The notes under the pieces are model-generated. The model was given only the letters and a program-made list of their open reading frames with translations, made no database searches and was not told the DNA's origin. The translations under genes were made by a program, and so were the position numbers. Positions 1 to 10,375 of a DNA stretch of 58,696 nt are shown in pieces; positions within the stretch are counted from its first letter, which is position 1, and each line of letters opens with the position of its first letter. This stretch comes from Oceanisphaera psychrotolerans (GTDB lineage: Bacteria > Pseudomonadota > Gammaproteobacteria > Enterobacterales > Aeromonadaceae): assembly GCF_001870485.1 (NCBI RefSeq), contig NZ_MDKE01000017.1, positions 1 to 58,696 on the forward strand, read 5' to 3'.

Positions 1-78
1 GGGGATTGGGATTGGGGATTGGGGACTTTAAGGATGGAGCCGGAAACCGGGCTGTCCCCAGTCCCCGGTCCCTAATCC
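1..78. repeat. G-rich GGGATT repeat with inverted partner (copy 1)
   Basis: Bases 1-27 hold repeated GGGATT/GGGGATT units ending in GGGGACT. Bases 57-78 hold an imperfect reverse complement (AGTCCCC, GGTCCC, TAATCCC), so the element can fold as a long hairpin with about a 30-base spacer. It lies just past the murA stop codon. A related element lies at 12907-13058, which suggests a dispersed intergenic repeat family. The window starts inside it, so its true left end is unknown. It could also help terminate murA transcription. Confidence 0.6.
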
Positions 79-84
79 CGGGAT

Positions 85-1353
<1,269 letters not shown>

Positions 1354-1614
1354 TCAGGAAGGCATGATGAATTTTCGTTCCCGGGCCCATTGCTCGGGAG
1401 TAAAGGTCTTTACGGTCAAGGCATGGATGGCATTCTGGGCGATCAGCTCCATCAGCGGGCCGTTGATCGCCTGTTGCCGCTTGAGCCGGCTCATGTCGGT
1501 GAAGTCGGTTGATACCGCTATCACTTCAAAATGGCTGCCTTCGCTTTTGATGTAAAGCTCGTCCAGAGGCAGTGCCTGCCGCAGTAAACGTTCAACTTCG
1601 TTATTCAGATCCAT
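1354..1614 (-). CDS. ibaG: BolA-family protein IbaG
   Basis: An 86-aa BolA-fold protein. In E. coli the equivalent IbaG (YrbA) binds monothiol glutaredoxin with a [2Fe-2S] cluster and is linked to acid stress and envelope homeostasis. The sequence has the BolA core: a SEGSHFEV strand, a helix with SRLKRQQAI, and the late IHALTVKTFTP strand containing the conserved histidine. Its start overlaps the end of mlaB by 10 bases, and murA follows after 12 bases, so it is probably translated with both. The position between mlaB and murA separates it from BolA proper. Confidence 0.92.
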   Translation of the reverse strand: MDLNNEVERLLRQALPLDELYIKSEGSHFEVIAVSTDFTDMSRLKRQQAINGPLMELIAQNAIHALTVKTFTPEQWARERKFIMPS

Positions 1615-1901
1615 GTGGGCTCCCGCTCATGTTGGCTCTCGGCAGTATTGTCTGTCAGTTCAAACAGTGAACTGACGCCGTATAAATCGGCCAGTGGATA
1701 AAAACTGGCCGGGGGGGATATCAGGGTCAATGACTGGTTGTCGGCGGCCAGCGCCTGACTCCATTGCACCAGAAACGCCAGCCCGACCGAATCCAGCTGG
1801 CTCAACGCGCTCAGGTCCACCAGCCCGGCACCGAACAGGGTAGCCCGCTCGGCCCAGTAGGCCGGCAGATTATCCCGGGTAAGCGCCCGACTGAGCTTCA
1901 T
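1605..1901 (-). CDS. mlaB: STAS-domain protein MlaB
   Basis: A 98-aa stand-alone STAS-domain protein. In the Mla system it binds the ATPase MlaF on the cytoplasmic side and is needed for assembly and activity of the MlaFEDB transporter. The sequence shows the STAS pattern VDLSALSQLDSVGLAFL. The ATG overlaps the mlaC stop as ATGA (1898-1901), which suggests translational coupling. Members of this family are poorly conserved, so the call rests on the fold pattern, the length and the operon position between mlaC and ibaG. Confidence 0.9.
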   Translation of the reverse strand: MKLSRALTRDNLPAYWAERATLFGAGLVDLSALSQLDSVGLAFLVQWSQALAADNQSLTLISPPASFYPLADLYGVSSLFELTDNTAESQHEREPTWI

Positions 1902-2542
1902 TGCGCCACTTCCAGTGGGGTCACCGGCTTCTTGGTATGTTCCTGCAGCTGACTCGTCACCCTGTCGATGCCATTCTGGCGGATAAGACCGCTCAGTTCA
2001 GCCTGTTTGGCGGACAGCAGGCTGATACCCTCTGCCACCATGTCAAACACCTTCCACTCGCCGGTACGGCTGTTCTGACGCAGCTTGAACTCCAGCTTGA
2101 TGGCAGGCTTGTTCGGCTCCAGTACCGAAACCGGCACCGAGACCAGCTTTTCTCCCTTGGGCACGCTGCCGGTCCCGATATTCAGCTGCTGCTCCTTGTA
2201 GGCCGCCAGGGCATCGGCATAAGTCACCACCAGATAGTCGCTGAAGGCGGCAACGAAACGATCGCGCTGCTCGGGGGTGGTGCTGTTGAGCTGATTACCG
2301 ATAACACGATAGGCGGAAAAACGGACATCCACCGCCGGCAGCATTTCTTCCCGTACTATGGTGCGCAGGTGCTCGGGGTTGGCCTCGATTTCGGCCTGCT
2401 GTCTGGCGAGTCGGTCGAAGGTTTTCTGGGCAACGTCGTTCACCAACCGATAGGGATCGGAGGCCGAGGCCGAGGCAGAGGCTGTCAGTGGCGTCCAGAG
2501 ACCCGCCAGTAACAACAGCCCGGACATCAGTAGTTTTTTCAT
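1898..2542 (-). CDS. mlaC: Periplasmic phospholipid-binding protein MlaC
   Basis: A 214-aa protein with a Sec signal peptide (residues 1-24, ending in ASASA) and a Tol-Tol-Ttg2/MlaC domain. MlaC shuttles phospholipid through the periplasm between the outer-membrane MlaA-porin complex and the inner-membrane MlaFEDB complex. Typical landmarks are the VREEMLPAVDVRFSAYRVIG stretch and the later FKLRQNSRTGEWKVFDMVAEG stretch. It lies 28 bases after mlaD and overlaps mlaB by four bases. No mlaA is visible in the window; in E. coli mlaA is also unlinked. Confidence 0.95.
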   Translation of the reverse strand: MKKLLMSGLLLLAGLWTPLTASASASASDPYRLVNDVAQKTFDRLARQQAEIEANPEHLRTIVREEMLPAVDVRFSAYRVIGNQLNSTTPEQRDRFVAAFSDYLVVTYADALAAYKEQQLNIGTGSVPKGEKLVSVPVSVLEPNKPAIKLEFKLRQNSRTGEWKVFDMVAEGISLLSAKQAELSGLIRQNGIDRVTSQLQEHTKKPVTPLEVAQ

Positions 2543-2570
2543 CTTTAGCTCCTCGTATGTGGGCTACGGT

Positions 2571-3047
2571 TTATTTGTCGCCGATGGAATAAATAAACTT
2601 TCCGATCAGTTCTTCCAGCACCAGCGCCGACTGGGTGTCGGCAATGGTATCGCCATCCGCCAGCATGCCGATACCCATGTCCTCGTCGGCAAAACCGGGG
2701 CTCAGCCCCAGATACTGTTCACCGAGCAGACCCGAGGTCTGAATGGCGGCCGTGCTGCTTTCGGCAAATTCACCGGCGCTGCGACTCACCGTCAGGGTCA
2801 CCACCGGCACCTGATCCCTGGGGTCCAGGCTTATCTGACTGACCCGTCCCACCACCACGCCGCCCACCTTGACCGGTGAACGCACCTTGAGACCGCCGAT
2901 ATTATCGAACTTGGCATAGAGGGTATAGCTTTCTCCCTGGCCGTTGACGCTGACACCGGCGACCTTGAACGCCAGCAGCAACAGGGCCCCGATACCGGCC
3001 AGCATAAAGCAGCCGACGCTGAATTCCAGTTTGCTGTATTTCATCAA
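2571..3047 (-). CDS. mlaD: MCE-domain lipid-binding protein MlaD
   Basis: A 158-aa protein with one N-terminal membrane segment (about residues 9-30) and one MCE domain. Six copies form a ring on the periplasmic face of MlaE and bind phospholipid. Visible family features are the YTLYAKFDNIGGLKVRSPV opening of the MCE domain and the loop SGLLGEQYLGLSPG. The length fits the short, single-MCE type. It follows mlaE after three bases. Compare the longer single-MCE protein encoded at 40835-41773, which belongs to a different system. Confidence 0.95.
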   Translation of the reverse strand: MMKYSKLEFSVGCFMLAGIGALLLLAFKVAGVSVNGQGESYTLYAKFDNIGGLKVRSPVKVGGVVVGRVSQISLDPRDQVPVVTLTVSRSAGEFAESSTAAIQTSGLLGEQYLGLSPGFADEDMGIGMLADGDTIADTQSALVLEELIGKFIYSIGDK

Positions 3048-3050
3048 AGT

Positions 3051-3830
3051 TTACCCAAACATGACGGCGGTGAGGGCGAAATCGAGCCCCAGTACCGCCA
3101 GAGAAGAATGAACCACGGTACGGGTCGTGGCCTGACTGATCCCGGCCGCCGTCGGCTCGGCATCGAAACCGTTGAACAGGGCAATCCAGGTCACCACCAG
3201 CGCAAACACCAGACTCTTGATGACGCCCTGCATGATGTCCTGCTGCCAGTCGACTGCCGCCTGCATCGCCGACCAGAAGCCACCTTCGTCTACCCCCAGC
3301 CAGTCGACGCCCACCAGCTTGGCGCCCCAGATACCAATCAGGCTGAACATCAGCGCCAACAGCGGCATGCTGATGAAGCCGGCCCAGAACCGGGGTGCCA
3401 CTACCCGACGCAGCGGGTCTATGCCCATCATTTCCAGACTGGACAACTGCTCGGTCGCCTTCATCAGGCCCAGTTCGGCGGTGAGGGCCGAACCGGCCCG
3501 GCCGGCAAACAGCAGCCCGGTCACCACCGGCCCCAGCTCGCGCAGTAATGACAGCGACACCAGCGGGCCCAGGCTGCCTTCGGCACCGAAGTCCACCAGC
3601 ACATTATACCCCTGCAGAGCCAGCACCATACCGATAAAGATCCCCGATACCAGGATGATGGCCACCGACTGCACCCCCACCACCTGCAGCTGCTGTATCA
3701 GCAGTGGAAAATGCTTTTTCGGCTGGGGCCGTCCCACCAGGGCATGCATCAGCATGAAGCCGGCGCGGCCACAGGCCGAGATACCGGCGACGCCCTGACG
3801 TCCCAGCCGCCCTATCACATCAATTAACAT
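3051..3830 (-). CDS. mlaE: Phospholipid ABC transporter permease MlaE
   Basis: A 259-aa inner-membrane permease of the MlaE/YrbE family with about five to six hydrophobic segments. It forms the membrane core of MlaFEDB. The conserved central part reads [19 protein letters not shown] followed by the coupling region [22 protein letters not shown], a hallmark of the family. The ATG overlaps the end of mlaF by 11 bases, suggesting coupled translation. The paralogous permease at 42565-43713 differs in carrying an extra N-terminal STAS-like domain. Confidence 0.96.
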   Translation of the reverse strand: MLIDVIGRLGRQGVAGISACGRAGFMLMHALVGRPQPKKHFPLLIQQLQVVGVQSVAIILVSGIFIGMVLALQGYNVLVDFGAEGSLGPLVSLSLLRELGPVVTGLLFAGRAGSALTAELGLMKATEQLSSLEMMGIDPLRRVVAPRFWAGFISMPLLALMFSLIGIWGAKLVGVDWLGVDEGGFWSAMQAAVDWQQDIMQGVIKSLVFALVVTWIALFNGFDAEPTAAGISQATTRTVVHSSLAVLGLDFALTAVMFG

Positions 3831-4620
3831 CGGCTAACGACTCCCTGAATGAAGGCGCAGGATAATGAAACGCCACCGGGCCATCGGCCTGGCCCTGCAG
3901 GAACTGGATCACCTGGGCATCGGTATTCTGTTTCAGTTCGGCCGGGGTGCCCGCCGCGACCACCTGCTTGTTGGCGATGATATAGGCGTAATCGGCGATG
4001 TTCATCACCTCGGCCACGTCATGAGTGACAATTATCGAGGTCAGCCCCTGAGCCCGGTTCAGCTCGGAGATCAACTTGACCAACACGCCCATGCTGATGG
4101 GATCCTGACCGGCAAAGGGCTCATCATACATGATCAGCTCCGGATCCAGTGCAATGGCGCGCGCCAGTGCCGCTCGCCGGGCCATGCCGCCAGACAGCTC
4201 GGATGGCAGCAGGTCCGCCGCCCCACGCAATCCCACCGCTTCCAGCTTCATCAGCACCAGAGTGCGGATCATCGGCTCTGGCAAGCCACTGTGCTCACGC
4301 AGCGGAAAGGCCACGTTATCGAACACCGACAACCCGGTAAACAGGGCACCACTCTGAAACAGCATGCCCATGCGCCGCCGCACCTGATAAAGACGGGAAC
4401 GGCCCAGCGCGGGAATGGACTCGCCATCGAACAGCACGTCACCACTGTTCGGCTTGATCTGACCACCGATCAAACGCAGCAGGGTCGTTTTGCCGATGCC
4501 GCTCGGCCCCATGATGGCGGTAATCTTGCCTTTAGGGATCTGCAGGTTGATCCGCTCATACAGGGTCCGGTCACCGTGACTGAAACAAAGATCCCTTATT
4601 TCGACAAGGCTCTGGCTCAA
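3820..4620 (-). CDS. mlaF: Phospholipid ABC transporter ATPase MlaF
   Basis: A 266-aa ABC ATPase that powers MlaFEDB. Walker A is GPSGIGKT (38-45), the signature is LSGGM (142-146) and Walker B ends in YDEP. The frame is open further upstream to 4818, but I chose the TTG at 4620: GGGGAA lies just before it, the resulting start [11 protein letters not shown] fits the family, and any longer form would run through the kdsD promoter region. It is the first gene of the minus-strand mla operon and is divergent from kdsD. Confidence 0.93.
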   Translation of the reverse strand: MSQSLVEIRDLCFSHGDRTLYERINLQIPKGKITAIMGPSGIGKTTLLRLIGGQIKPNSGDVLFDGESIPALGRSRLYQVRRRMGMLFQSGALFTGLSVFDNVAFPLREHSGLPEPMIRTLVLMKLEAVGLRGAADLLPSELSGGMARRAALARAIALDPELIMYDEPFAGQDPISMGVLVKLISELNRAQGLTSIIVTHDVAEVMNIADYAYIIANKQVVAAGTPAELKQNTDAQVIQFLQGQADGPVAFHYPAPSFRESLADVN

Positions 4621-4817
4621 ACTGATTCCCCAGCAAAAAGAAAGAATTGTATGAGTTCCCCGATCGATGGGCAACCAAGCCGGGCCCTTTTCCTTGAGCG
4701 ATGCGCCATTCCCTGTCCCGGCGCGAGCCAACAGGGGGATGTCAGAATCCTCAGCCACCTGTCGCTTATCGGCACAAGCTTTTCTATAATGGCGCCGCCT
4801 AAGGTGTGGAGAATCCA
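4621..4817. promoter_or_regulatory. Divergent promoter region between mlaF and kdsD
   Basis: This 197-base gap separates two divergent operons. On the plus strand a perfect TATAAT lies at 4785-4790, about 28 bases before the kdsD ATG, without a convincing -35 hexamer at the usual distance. The kdsD ribosome-binding site GGAG lies at 4808-4811. I could not place the mla promoter with confidence. Confidence 0.5.
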
Positions 4818-5792
4818 ATGACTGCTGAATTTGATTATCAGAAAACCGCCCAACGAGTGCTGGATATTGAAAAGGCAGCCATCGACGGCCTTTATCAATA
4901 TCTTGATCGGGATTTCGATCATGCCTGCCGGCTGATGTTCCAGTGCCGGGGAAAAGTCATCGTGACCGGCATGGGCAAGTCGGGACATATCGCCAACAAG
5001 ATTGCCGCCACCCTGGCCAGTACCGGCACCCCCGCCTTTTTCGTTCACCCCGGTGAGGCCAGCCATGGCGATCTGGGCATGATCGGCAAGGACGACGTGG
5101 TACTGGCCCTGTCCAACTCGGGCGAGAGCAGCGAAATCATCGCCCTGCTGCCCGTGCTCAAGCGTCGTGGGCTGCCACTGATCTGTATGACCGGCAACCC
5201 CACGTCCACCATGGCACGGGAAGCCAGTGTCCATCTGTGCACCCGGGTAGAGCAGGAAGCCTGTCCGCTCGGCCTGGCGCCGACGGCCAGCACCACCGCC
5301 GCCCTGGTGATGGGCGACGCCCTCGCCGTTTCCCTGCTGGAGGCCCGCGGTTTTACCGCCGATGACTTTGCGCTCAGCCATCCCGGTGGTGCCCTCGGCA
5401 AACGCCTGCTGCTGCGGGTCGGCGATGTAATGCACCGGGACGAGCGGGTGCCCCGGGTCGGACTCGACACCCTGATCATCGACGCGCTGCTGGAAATCGG
5501 TCGCACCGGCCTGGGCTTCACCGCCGTGGTCGATGACCAGCAGCGACTGGTGGGTATCTATACCGATGGCGACCTGCGCCGCACTCTGGATCATAAAATC
5601 GATGTACACCACACTTCCATCGAGCAGGTCATGACCCGCAGCAGTACCACGGTACACGCCAACATGCTGGTGGCGGAAGCGGTCAAACTGATGGAAGAGA
5701 AAAAAATCAGCGGCCTGCTGGTGGTGGATGAACAACACCATCCGGTAGGCGCCTTCAACATGCACGATCTGTTACGGGCGGGAGTAATCTGA
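4818..5792 (+). CDS. kdsD: D-arabinose 5-phosphate isomerase KdsD
   Basis: Converts ribulose 5-phosphate to arabinose 5-phosphate, the first step towards Kdo for LPS. The 324-aa protein has a sugar-isomerase (SIS) domain with GMGKSGHI (51-58) and SNSGES (99-104), followed by two CBS domains to the C-terminus (LHMHDLLRAG-like ending). A GTG at 4806 is in frame, but the ATG at 4818 has GGAG six bases before it and is preferred. The stop overlaps the kdsC start in TGATG, so the two Kdo genes are coupled. The link to lpt genes downstream is the usual arrangement. Confidence 0.95.
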   Translation: MTAEFDYQKTAQRVLDIEKAAIDGLYQYLDRDFDHACRLMFQCRGKVIVTGMGKSGHIANKIAATLASTGTPAFFVHPGEASHGDLGMIGKDDVVLALSNSGESSEIIALLPVLKRRGLPLICMTGNPTSTMAREASVHLCTRVEQEACPLGLAPTASTTAALVMGDALAVSLLEARGFTADDFALSHPGGALGKRLLLRVGDVMHRDERVPRVGLDTLIIDALLEIGRTGLGFTAVVDDQQRLVGIYTDGDLRRTLDHKIDVHHTSIEQVMTRSSTTVHANMLVAEAVKLMEEKKISGLLVVDEQHHPVGAFNMHDLLRAGVI

Positions 5793-6343
5793 TGCAACAA
5801 CCAAGCCTTTACGGGCCGGTGGCCGATGCACTCTGGCAGCGGATGGCCGGGATCCGGCTACTGATCTGTGACGTGGACGGGGTACTGTCCGACGGCATGA
5901 TCTATCTCGGCAACCAGGGCGAAGAGTACAAAAGCTTCTGCACCAAAGACGGTTTCGGCATCAAGGCGCTGCTCAATGCCGGTATTCAGGTCGCGGTGAT
6001 CACCGGCCGGGATTCCCGTATTGTCAGCGAACGCATGGCCTCGCTCGGGGTCACCCATGTCTATCAGGGCCAGAGCGACAAGATGCACAGCTATCGCGCC
6101 CTGCTGAAGACGCTCAAGCTTCAGCCGGAGCAGGCCGCCTATATCGGCGACGATGTGGTCGACTTGCCGGTGATGCGGGACTGCGGTCTGGGAGTCGCCG
6201 TCGCCGATGCCCATCCGCTGGTGCTGCAGCAGGCCGATTATATCACCCGTATCGACGGCGGCCGGGGAGCAGTGCGCGAGCTGTGCGACCTGTTGCTCGA
6301 GGCCAGAGGCGAGCTGGAACAGGCCAGAGGGATGAGCCTGTGA
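5792..6343 (+). CDS. kdsC: Kdo-8-phosphate phosphatase KdsC
   Basis: A 183-aa HAD-superfamily phosphatase that releases phosphate from Kdo 8-phosphate. The catalytic motif is DVDG (27-30, nucleophile Asp27), followed by VITGR, Lys97 in SDKMHSYRALL, and GDDVVDLPVM supplying the metal-binding acids. It lacks a cap domain, as expected for the tetrameric C0-type family. It overlaps kdsD by one base and lptC by four (GTGA), placing it inside a tightly coupled kdsD-kdsC-lptC-lptA-lptB unit. Confidence 0.95.
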   Translation: MQQPSLYGPVADALWQRMAGIRLLICDVDGVLSDGMIYLGNQGEEYKSFCTKDGFGIKALLNAGIQVAVITGRDSRIVSERMASLGVTHVYQGQSDKMHSYRALLKTLKLQPEQAAYIGDDVVDLPVMRDCGLGVAVADAHPLVLQQADYITRIDGGRGAVRELCDLLLEARGELEQARGMSL

Positions 6344-6888
6344 GTCGCCAGACCTGGTGGTTTGGCGCCCTCTTCGCGCTCGCCCTCGTCTGCTGGCAAT
6401 GGTTCCGGCCGGTTTCCGATGCTCCCGTCAATCAGCAGGATTATCAGCCGGATTTTGTCGCCAAAAACCTGAGCAGTGTGCAGTACAACCGGCTGGGTCT
6501 GCCCTACCGGGGGCTGGATGCGGAATATGCGGAGTACTACGAACCGCTGGCCATGACCCTGATGGAAAAACCTGTTATCTTGCTTTATTCGCCCGACGGC
6601 CAGCCCCAGTGGCGGCTGAGCAGTGACGAAGGCATGATCAACACCAATGACAATGCGGTGCTGAACGGCACCGTCGTCGGCCAGGGGCTGCAACCGGATG
6701 CCCTGGTGGAAACCCTGACCACCGAATATCTGGAACTGGATTTTATCAACAATCAGCTGCACTCCAACCGGGATGTGCAGCTGCGCAGCTCGTCTTACCA
6801 GGCTCAGGGCCAGGGGTTGCTGGGCAAGCTGGATCAACAAACGGTGGAATTACTGCATGATACCCGGGCAACGTACATCAATCCTTAG
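6340..6888 (+). CDS. lptC: LPS export protein LptC
   Basis: A 182-aa bitopic inner-membrane protein with one N-terminal membrane helix (about residues 6-22) and a periplasmic beta-jellyroll domain. It receives LPS from LptB2FG and passes it to LptA. The GTG at 6340 overlaps the kdsC stop as GTGA and gives the start MSRQTWWFG directly before the helix. A longer in-frame reading from 6283 would lie inside kdsC and is not needed. The sequence is weakly conserved, as usual for LptC, but length, topology and place between kdsC and lptA are diagnostic. Confidence 0.93.
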   Translation: MSRQTWWFGALFALALVCWQWFRPVSDAPVNQQDYQPDFVAKNLSSVQYNRLGLPYRGLDAEYAEYYEPLAMTLMEKPVILLYSPDGQPQWRLSSDEGMINTNDNAVLNGTVVGQGLQPDALVETLTTEYLELDFINNQLHSNRDVQLRSSSYQAQGQGLLGKLDQQTVELLHDTRATYINP

Positions 6889-7387
6889 CATGAGCGTCCT
6901 GCTTTCCCTGAGCATGGGCCTGGCCGAGGCCAAAGACGCCGACTTCAACCAGCCGGTGACCATCGATGCCGGACGCCAGCTGGTGGAGCTGGCCGATAAC
7001 AAGGTGACGTTCAGCGACCGGGTGGTGGTCAAACAGGGTTCCATGGACGTTCGCGCCGACAAACTGGTGGTGATCCGCTCCGAGCAGGGATTGCAGTCGA
7101 TGACCGCCCATGGCGCCCCGGCCACCTACTATCAGGTGCTGAACAACGGCCAGCCGGTCAAGGCCGAGGCCCGGGAAATCCACTACGACATGAAGGCGCG
7201 TACCATCACCCTGCTCAAGGATGCGAAGCTGAAGCAGAACGATAATATCGTGACCGGCTACCGCATTCGTTATCACATCGATCGGGAGCAGATGGAAGCC
7301 GAAAGCCAGGGCGGAACAGACCGGGTCACCACCATCTTCCTGCCCGAGCAGCTGCAGAACATGAATGACAAAAAGGCTCAGGACTGA
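6857..7387 (+). CDS. lptA: Periplasmic LPS-transport bridge protein LptA
   Basis: A 176-aa protein with a signal peptide (residues 1-25, ending SMGLAEA). Its OstA-like jellyroll oligomerises to form the periplasmic LPS bridge between LptC and LptD. The ATG at 6857 gives a proper n-region (MIPGQRTS) and lies inside the end of lptC, a 32-base overlap. A second ATG at 6890 would shorten the signal peptide and has no ribosome-binding site. Conserved features include [20 protein letters not shown] and the [14 protein letters not shown] stretch. It is followed after two bases by lptB. Confidence 0.92.
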   Translation: MIPGQRTSILSMSVLLSLSMGLAEAKDADFNQPVTIDAGRQLVELADNKVTFSDRVVVKQGSMDVRADKLVVIRSEQGLQSMTAHGAPATYYQVLNNGQPVKAEAREIHYDMKARTITLLKDAKLKQNDNIVTGYRIRYHIDREQMEAESQGGTDRVTTIFLPEQLQNMNDKKAQD

Positions 7388-7389
7388 TC

Positions 7390-8115
7390 ATGGCAACACT
7401 GAAAGCCCGTGGGCTCCAGAAGAGTTACAAGGGGCGCCAGGTGGTGGCCGATGTCAGCCTGACCGTCAACACCGGCCAGATCGTCGGCCTGCTGGGTCCC
7501 AACGGTGCCGGCAAGACCACCTCGTTTTACATGATCGTCGGCCTGGTACAGCGGGACGCCGGCAGCATCACCATCGATGCACAGGACATCAGCCATGAGC
7601 CCATGCATGTGCGGGCCCGGGCCGGTATCGGTTATCTGCCCCAGGAAGCCTCCATTTTCCGGCGCCTGAGTGTGGCCGACAATTTAATGGCGGTACTGGA
7701 AACCCGCAAGGATCTGGATGCGGCCGGCCGTGACGAGAAGATGGAACAGCTGCTGGAAGAATTCAATATCACTCATATCCGCGACAGTGCGGGTATGAGT
7801 CTGTCTGGTGGCGAACGCCGCCGGGTGGAAATTGCCCGCGCACTGGCGGCCGATCCGCGCTTTATTCTGCTGGATGAACCCTTCGCCGGCGTCGACCCGA
7901 TCTCGGTGCTCGACATCAAGAAGATCATCCTGCATCTGCGCGATCGGGGACTGGGGGTGCTGATTACCGATCATAACGTGCGCGAAACCCTGGACGTCTG
8001 CGAACGGGCCTATATCGTCAGTCAGGGCCATCGCATCGCCGCCGGTACCCCGGCCGAAATACTCGCCAACGAGCAGGTCAAGAAAGTCTATCTTGGTGAA
8101 CAATTCAGCCTCTGA
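7390..8115 (+). CDS. lptB: LPS export ABC transporter ATPase LptB
   Basis: A 241-aa cytoplasmic ATPase that drives LPS extraction by LptB2FG. Walker A is GPNGAGKT (37-44), the signature LSGGE lies at 138-142, and Walker B ILLDEP holds Glu163. The Q-loop region [14 protein letters not shown] and the [15 protein letters not shown] stretch are typical of LptB. The partner permease genes lptF and lptG are not in the window. lptB closes the kds-lpt set, and rpoN follows after 49 bases. Confidence 0.97.
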   Translation: MATLKARGLQKSYKGRQVVADVSLTVNTGQIVGLLGPNGAGKTTSFYMIVGLVQRDAGSITIDAQDISHEPMHVRARAGIGYLPQEASIFRRLSVADNLMAVLETRKDLDAAGRDEKMEQLLEEFNITHIRDSAGMSLSGGERRRVEIARALAADPRFILLDEPFAGVDPISVLDIKKIILHLRDRGLGVLITDHNVRETLDVCERAYIVSQGHRIAAGTPAEILANEQVKKVYLGEQFSL

Positions 8116-8164
8116 GCTGGCCCGCCGGAGCCCCCTGCGGTTGATATAGAAGGACTTTTCAACG

Positions 8165-9604
8165 ATGAAGCCAACTCTTCAGTTACGTCTGGGGCAGCAC
8201 CTGACCATGACCCCTCAGCTGCAGCAAGCCATTCGCCTGTTGCAGCTATCCAGCCTGGAACTGCAGCAGGAGATCCAGCAGGCCCTGGAGAGCAACCCTC
8301 TGCTGGAACAGGAAGAGCCGGACAGCATCGAGGTCACCGGAACCGGTAACGACGAGCAAATCGCCGCCGATACCGCCATGGAACAAAGCAAGTTGTCCGA
8401 TGAACTGCCGATGGATACCCACTGGGATGACGTCTATACCGCGTCCTCCGGCGGCAGCGGCAATGCCGGCCTGCCGGAAGGCGTCGAAGACACCGTCTAT
8501 CAGGGCGAAACCACCGAGACACTGCAGGATTATCTGCTGTGGCAGATGCAACTGACCCCCTTCAGCGACACCGATCAGGCCATCGCCCTCGCCATTATCG
8601 ACGCCATCGACGACGCCGGTTACCTGACGCTGGGGGTTGAGGATATTCTGGCTTCCGTTTCCGGTGGCGAGCAGGATATCGAGGCGGACGAAGTGGAAGC
8701 GGTCCTGAAACGCATCCAGCATTTCGATCCCCTCGGTGTTGCCGCCCGCAGCGTCCAGGAATGCCTGCGCATTCAGCTGGAGCCCTTTCCGGCCGACACG
8801 CCCTGGCTGAACGAGGCCCGCATCATTATCGGTCAGCATATGGATTTGCTCGGCAACCGGGACTACCGTACCCTGCAACGCAAGACTAAGCTGAAGGAAA
8901 ACGAGCTCAAGGAAGTACTGGCCCTGATCCAGCAGCTCGAGCCTCGCCCCGGCAACAGCGTGATCCAGAGCAGCTCCGAATATGTCATCCCGGATGTGGT
9001 GGTGACCAAACGCCAGGGCAGCTGGGTCGCCGAGCTCAATCTGGACGCCATGCCCAAGGTGAGGCTGAATCAGACCTACGCCGCCATGGCTCGCCAGCCC
9101 AGGAACAGCGAAGACGGCCAGTTTATCCGCAATCACTTGCAGGACGCCAAGTGGTTTATCAAGAGTCTGGATAGCCGAAATGAGACTCTGCTCAAGGTTG
9201 CCAATTGTATTGTTGAACAACAACAGGCATTCTTTGAGTACGGAGCCGAGGCCATGAAGCCGATGGTGCTGAACGATGTGGCCGAAGCGGTGGAAATGCA
9301 CGAGTCCACCATCTCCCGGGTTACCACACAAAAATTCATGCACACTCCCAGAGGAGTGTTCGAGCTGAAGTATTTTTTCTCCAGCCATGTGGGGACCGAC
9401 GACGGAGGAGAATGTTCGTCCACGGCAATTCGCGCCCTGATCAAGAAACTGGTCGGTGCGGAAAACCCGGCCAAGCCGCTGAGCGACAGTAAAATTGCCC
9501 AGCTGCTGGCCGAACAGGGGATTCAGGTGGCCAGGCGGACCATTGCCAAGTACAGGGAGTCGCTGGCCATCCCCCCTTCCAATCAGCGTAAACGCCTGAT
9601 TTAA
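8165..9604 (+). CDS. rpoN: RNA polymerase sigma-54 factor RpoN
   Basis: A 479-aa sigma-54 that directs RNA polymerase to -24/-12 promoters and needs AAA+ activators. Region I is glutamine- and leucine-rich ([16 protein letters not shown]) and contacts activators, followed by an acidic spacer (about 50-110). The core-binding and helix-turn-helix parts come next. The C-terminal RpoN box [10 protein letters not shown] is at 456-465. The gene heads the classic rpoN-hpf-ptsN-rapZ-npr cluster, which links sigma-54 to the nitrogen phosphotransferase system. Confidence 0.98.
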   Translation: MKPTLQLRLGQHLTMTPQLQQAIRLLQLSSLELQQEIQQALESNPLLEQEEPDSIEVTGTGNDEQIAADTAMEQSKLSDELPMDTHWDDVYTASSGGSGNAGLPEGVEDTVYQGETTETLQDYLLWQMQLTPFSDTDQAIALAIIDAIDDAGYLTLGVEDILASVSGGEQDIEADEVEAVLKRIQHFDPLGVAARSVQECLRIQLEPFPADTPWLNEARIIIGQHMDLLGNRDYRTLQRKTKLKENELKEVLALIQQLEPRPGNSVIQSSSEYVIPDVVVTKRQGSWVAELNLDAMPKVRLNQTYAAMARQPRNSEDGQFIRNHLQDAKWFIKSLDSRNETLLKVANCIVEQQQAFFEYGAEAMKPMVLNDVAEAVEMHESTISRVTTQKFMHTPRGVFELKYFFSSHVGTDDGGECSSTAIRALIKKLVGAENPAKPLSDSKIAQLLAEQGIQVARRTIAKYRESLAIPPSNQRKRLI

Positions 9605-9628
9605 AGGCAGATCGAGAGGGAAGACGTT

Positions 9629-9916
9629 ATGCAGATAAATCTGACTGGACACCATGTAGAAATCACCGATTCACTACGTGACTATGTGAACAGCAAGTTT
9701 TCCAAATTGGAGCGTCACTTCGACAACATGACCAACGCACACGTCATCCTCAACGTGGAGAAGCTGCAGCAGATTGCCGAAGCCAACATCCATGTCAGCG
9801 GCGGTGAAGTCTTTGCCAATTCCCAGCATGAAGATATGTACGCAGCCATCGATGGCTTAATCGACAAGCTCGATCGCCAGATCATCAAACACAAAGAGAA
9901 GCTCAAGCAAAAATAA
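9629..9916 (+). CDS. hpf: Ribosome hibernation promoting factor (short HPF)
   Basis: A 95-aa short-form HPF/YfiA-family protein. It binds the 30S decoding site and promotes 100S ribosome dimers in stationary phase. The sequence starts MQINLTGHHVEITDSLRDYV and has the basic-helix pattern KFSKLERHFDNMTNAHVIL and the IDGLIDKLDRQIIKHKEK tail typical of the group. It lies 24 bases after rpoN and two bases before ptsN, its usual place. The absence of a C-terminal extension separates it from long HPF. Confidence 0.96.
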   Translation: MQINLTGHHVEITDSLRDYVNSKFSKLERHFDNMTNAHVILNVEKLQQIAEANIHVSGGEVFANSQHEDMYAAIDGLIDKLDRQIIKHKEKLKQK

Positions 9917-9918
9917 CC

Positions 9919-10365
9919 ATGGAAGTCGCCGACATACTGAGCAGGGACTGCACCCGCAGTGCAGTCCCCTGCACGAGCAAGAAACGAGCCCTGGAAATCA
10001 TCAGCGAACTGGCAGCTCAGCATCTCAACATCAACAGCCAGCAACTGTTTGATTGCCTGCTGGCCCGGGAAAAAATGGGCAGCACCGGCATCGGCAACGG
10101 TATCGCCATTCCCCATGGCCGTATCAGCGACGAGAACCGGGCCACGGCGGTGCTGCTCACCTTTGCCGAACCGGTGGAATTCGATGCCATCGACAACCAG
10201 CCGGTAGGCCTGGTGTTCGCGCTGCTGGTACCGGAGCAGGAATGTAAACAGCACCTCAAGACGCTGTCACTGATTGCAGAGAAACTCAGCAACAAGCAGG
10301 TCTGCAAGCAATTGCGCCTGGCCGGCAGTGATGACGAGCTTTACAACATCATGGTTTCTTCCTGA
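9919..10365 (+). CDS. ptsN: Nitrogen-PTS EIIA component PtsN
   Basis: A 148-aa EIIA-Ntr protein, the terminal phosphate acceptor of the PtsP-NPr-PtsN relay. It regulates potassium transport and sigma-54-related nitrogen/carbon balance. The active-site histidine is His66 in GIAIPHGRI. Flanking motifs (EKMGSTGIGNGIA and FAEPVEFDAIDNQPVGLVFALLVP) match the family. It is slightly shorter than the E. coli protein at the N-terminus. The gene sits between hpf and rapZ, with npr downstream, so two relay partners are encoded together. Confidence 0.96.
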   Translation: MEVADILSRDCTRSAVPCTSKKRALEIISELAAQHLNINSQQLFDCLLAREKMGSTGIGNGIAIPHGRISDENRATAVLLTFAEPVEFDAIDNQPVGLVFALLVPEQECKQHLKTLSLIAEKLSNKQVCKQLRLAGSDDELYNIMVSS

Positions 10366-10375
10366 GGAGTCCCCT

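Noticed and set aside
4621..4818. N-terminal extension of MlaF by 66 residues
   Set aside because: The extra residues have no similarity to MlaF and would occupy the divergent kdsD promoter; the TTG at 4620 has a good ribosome-binding site.
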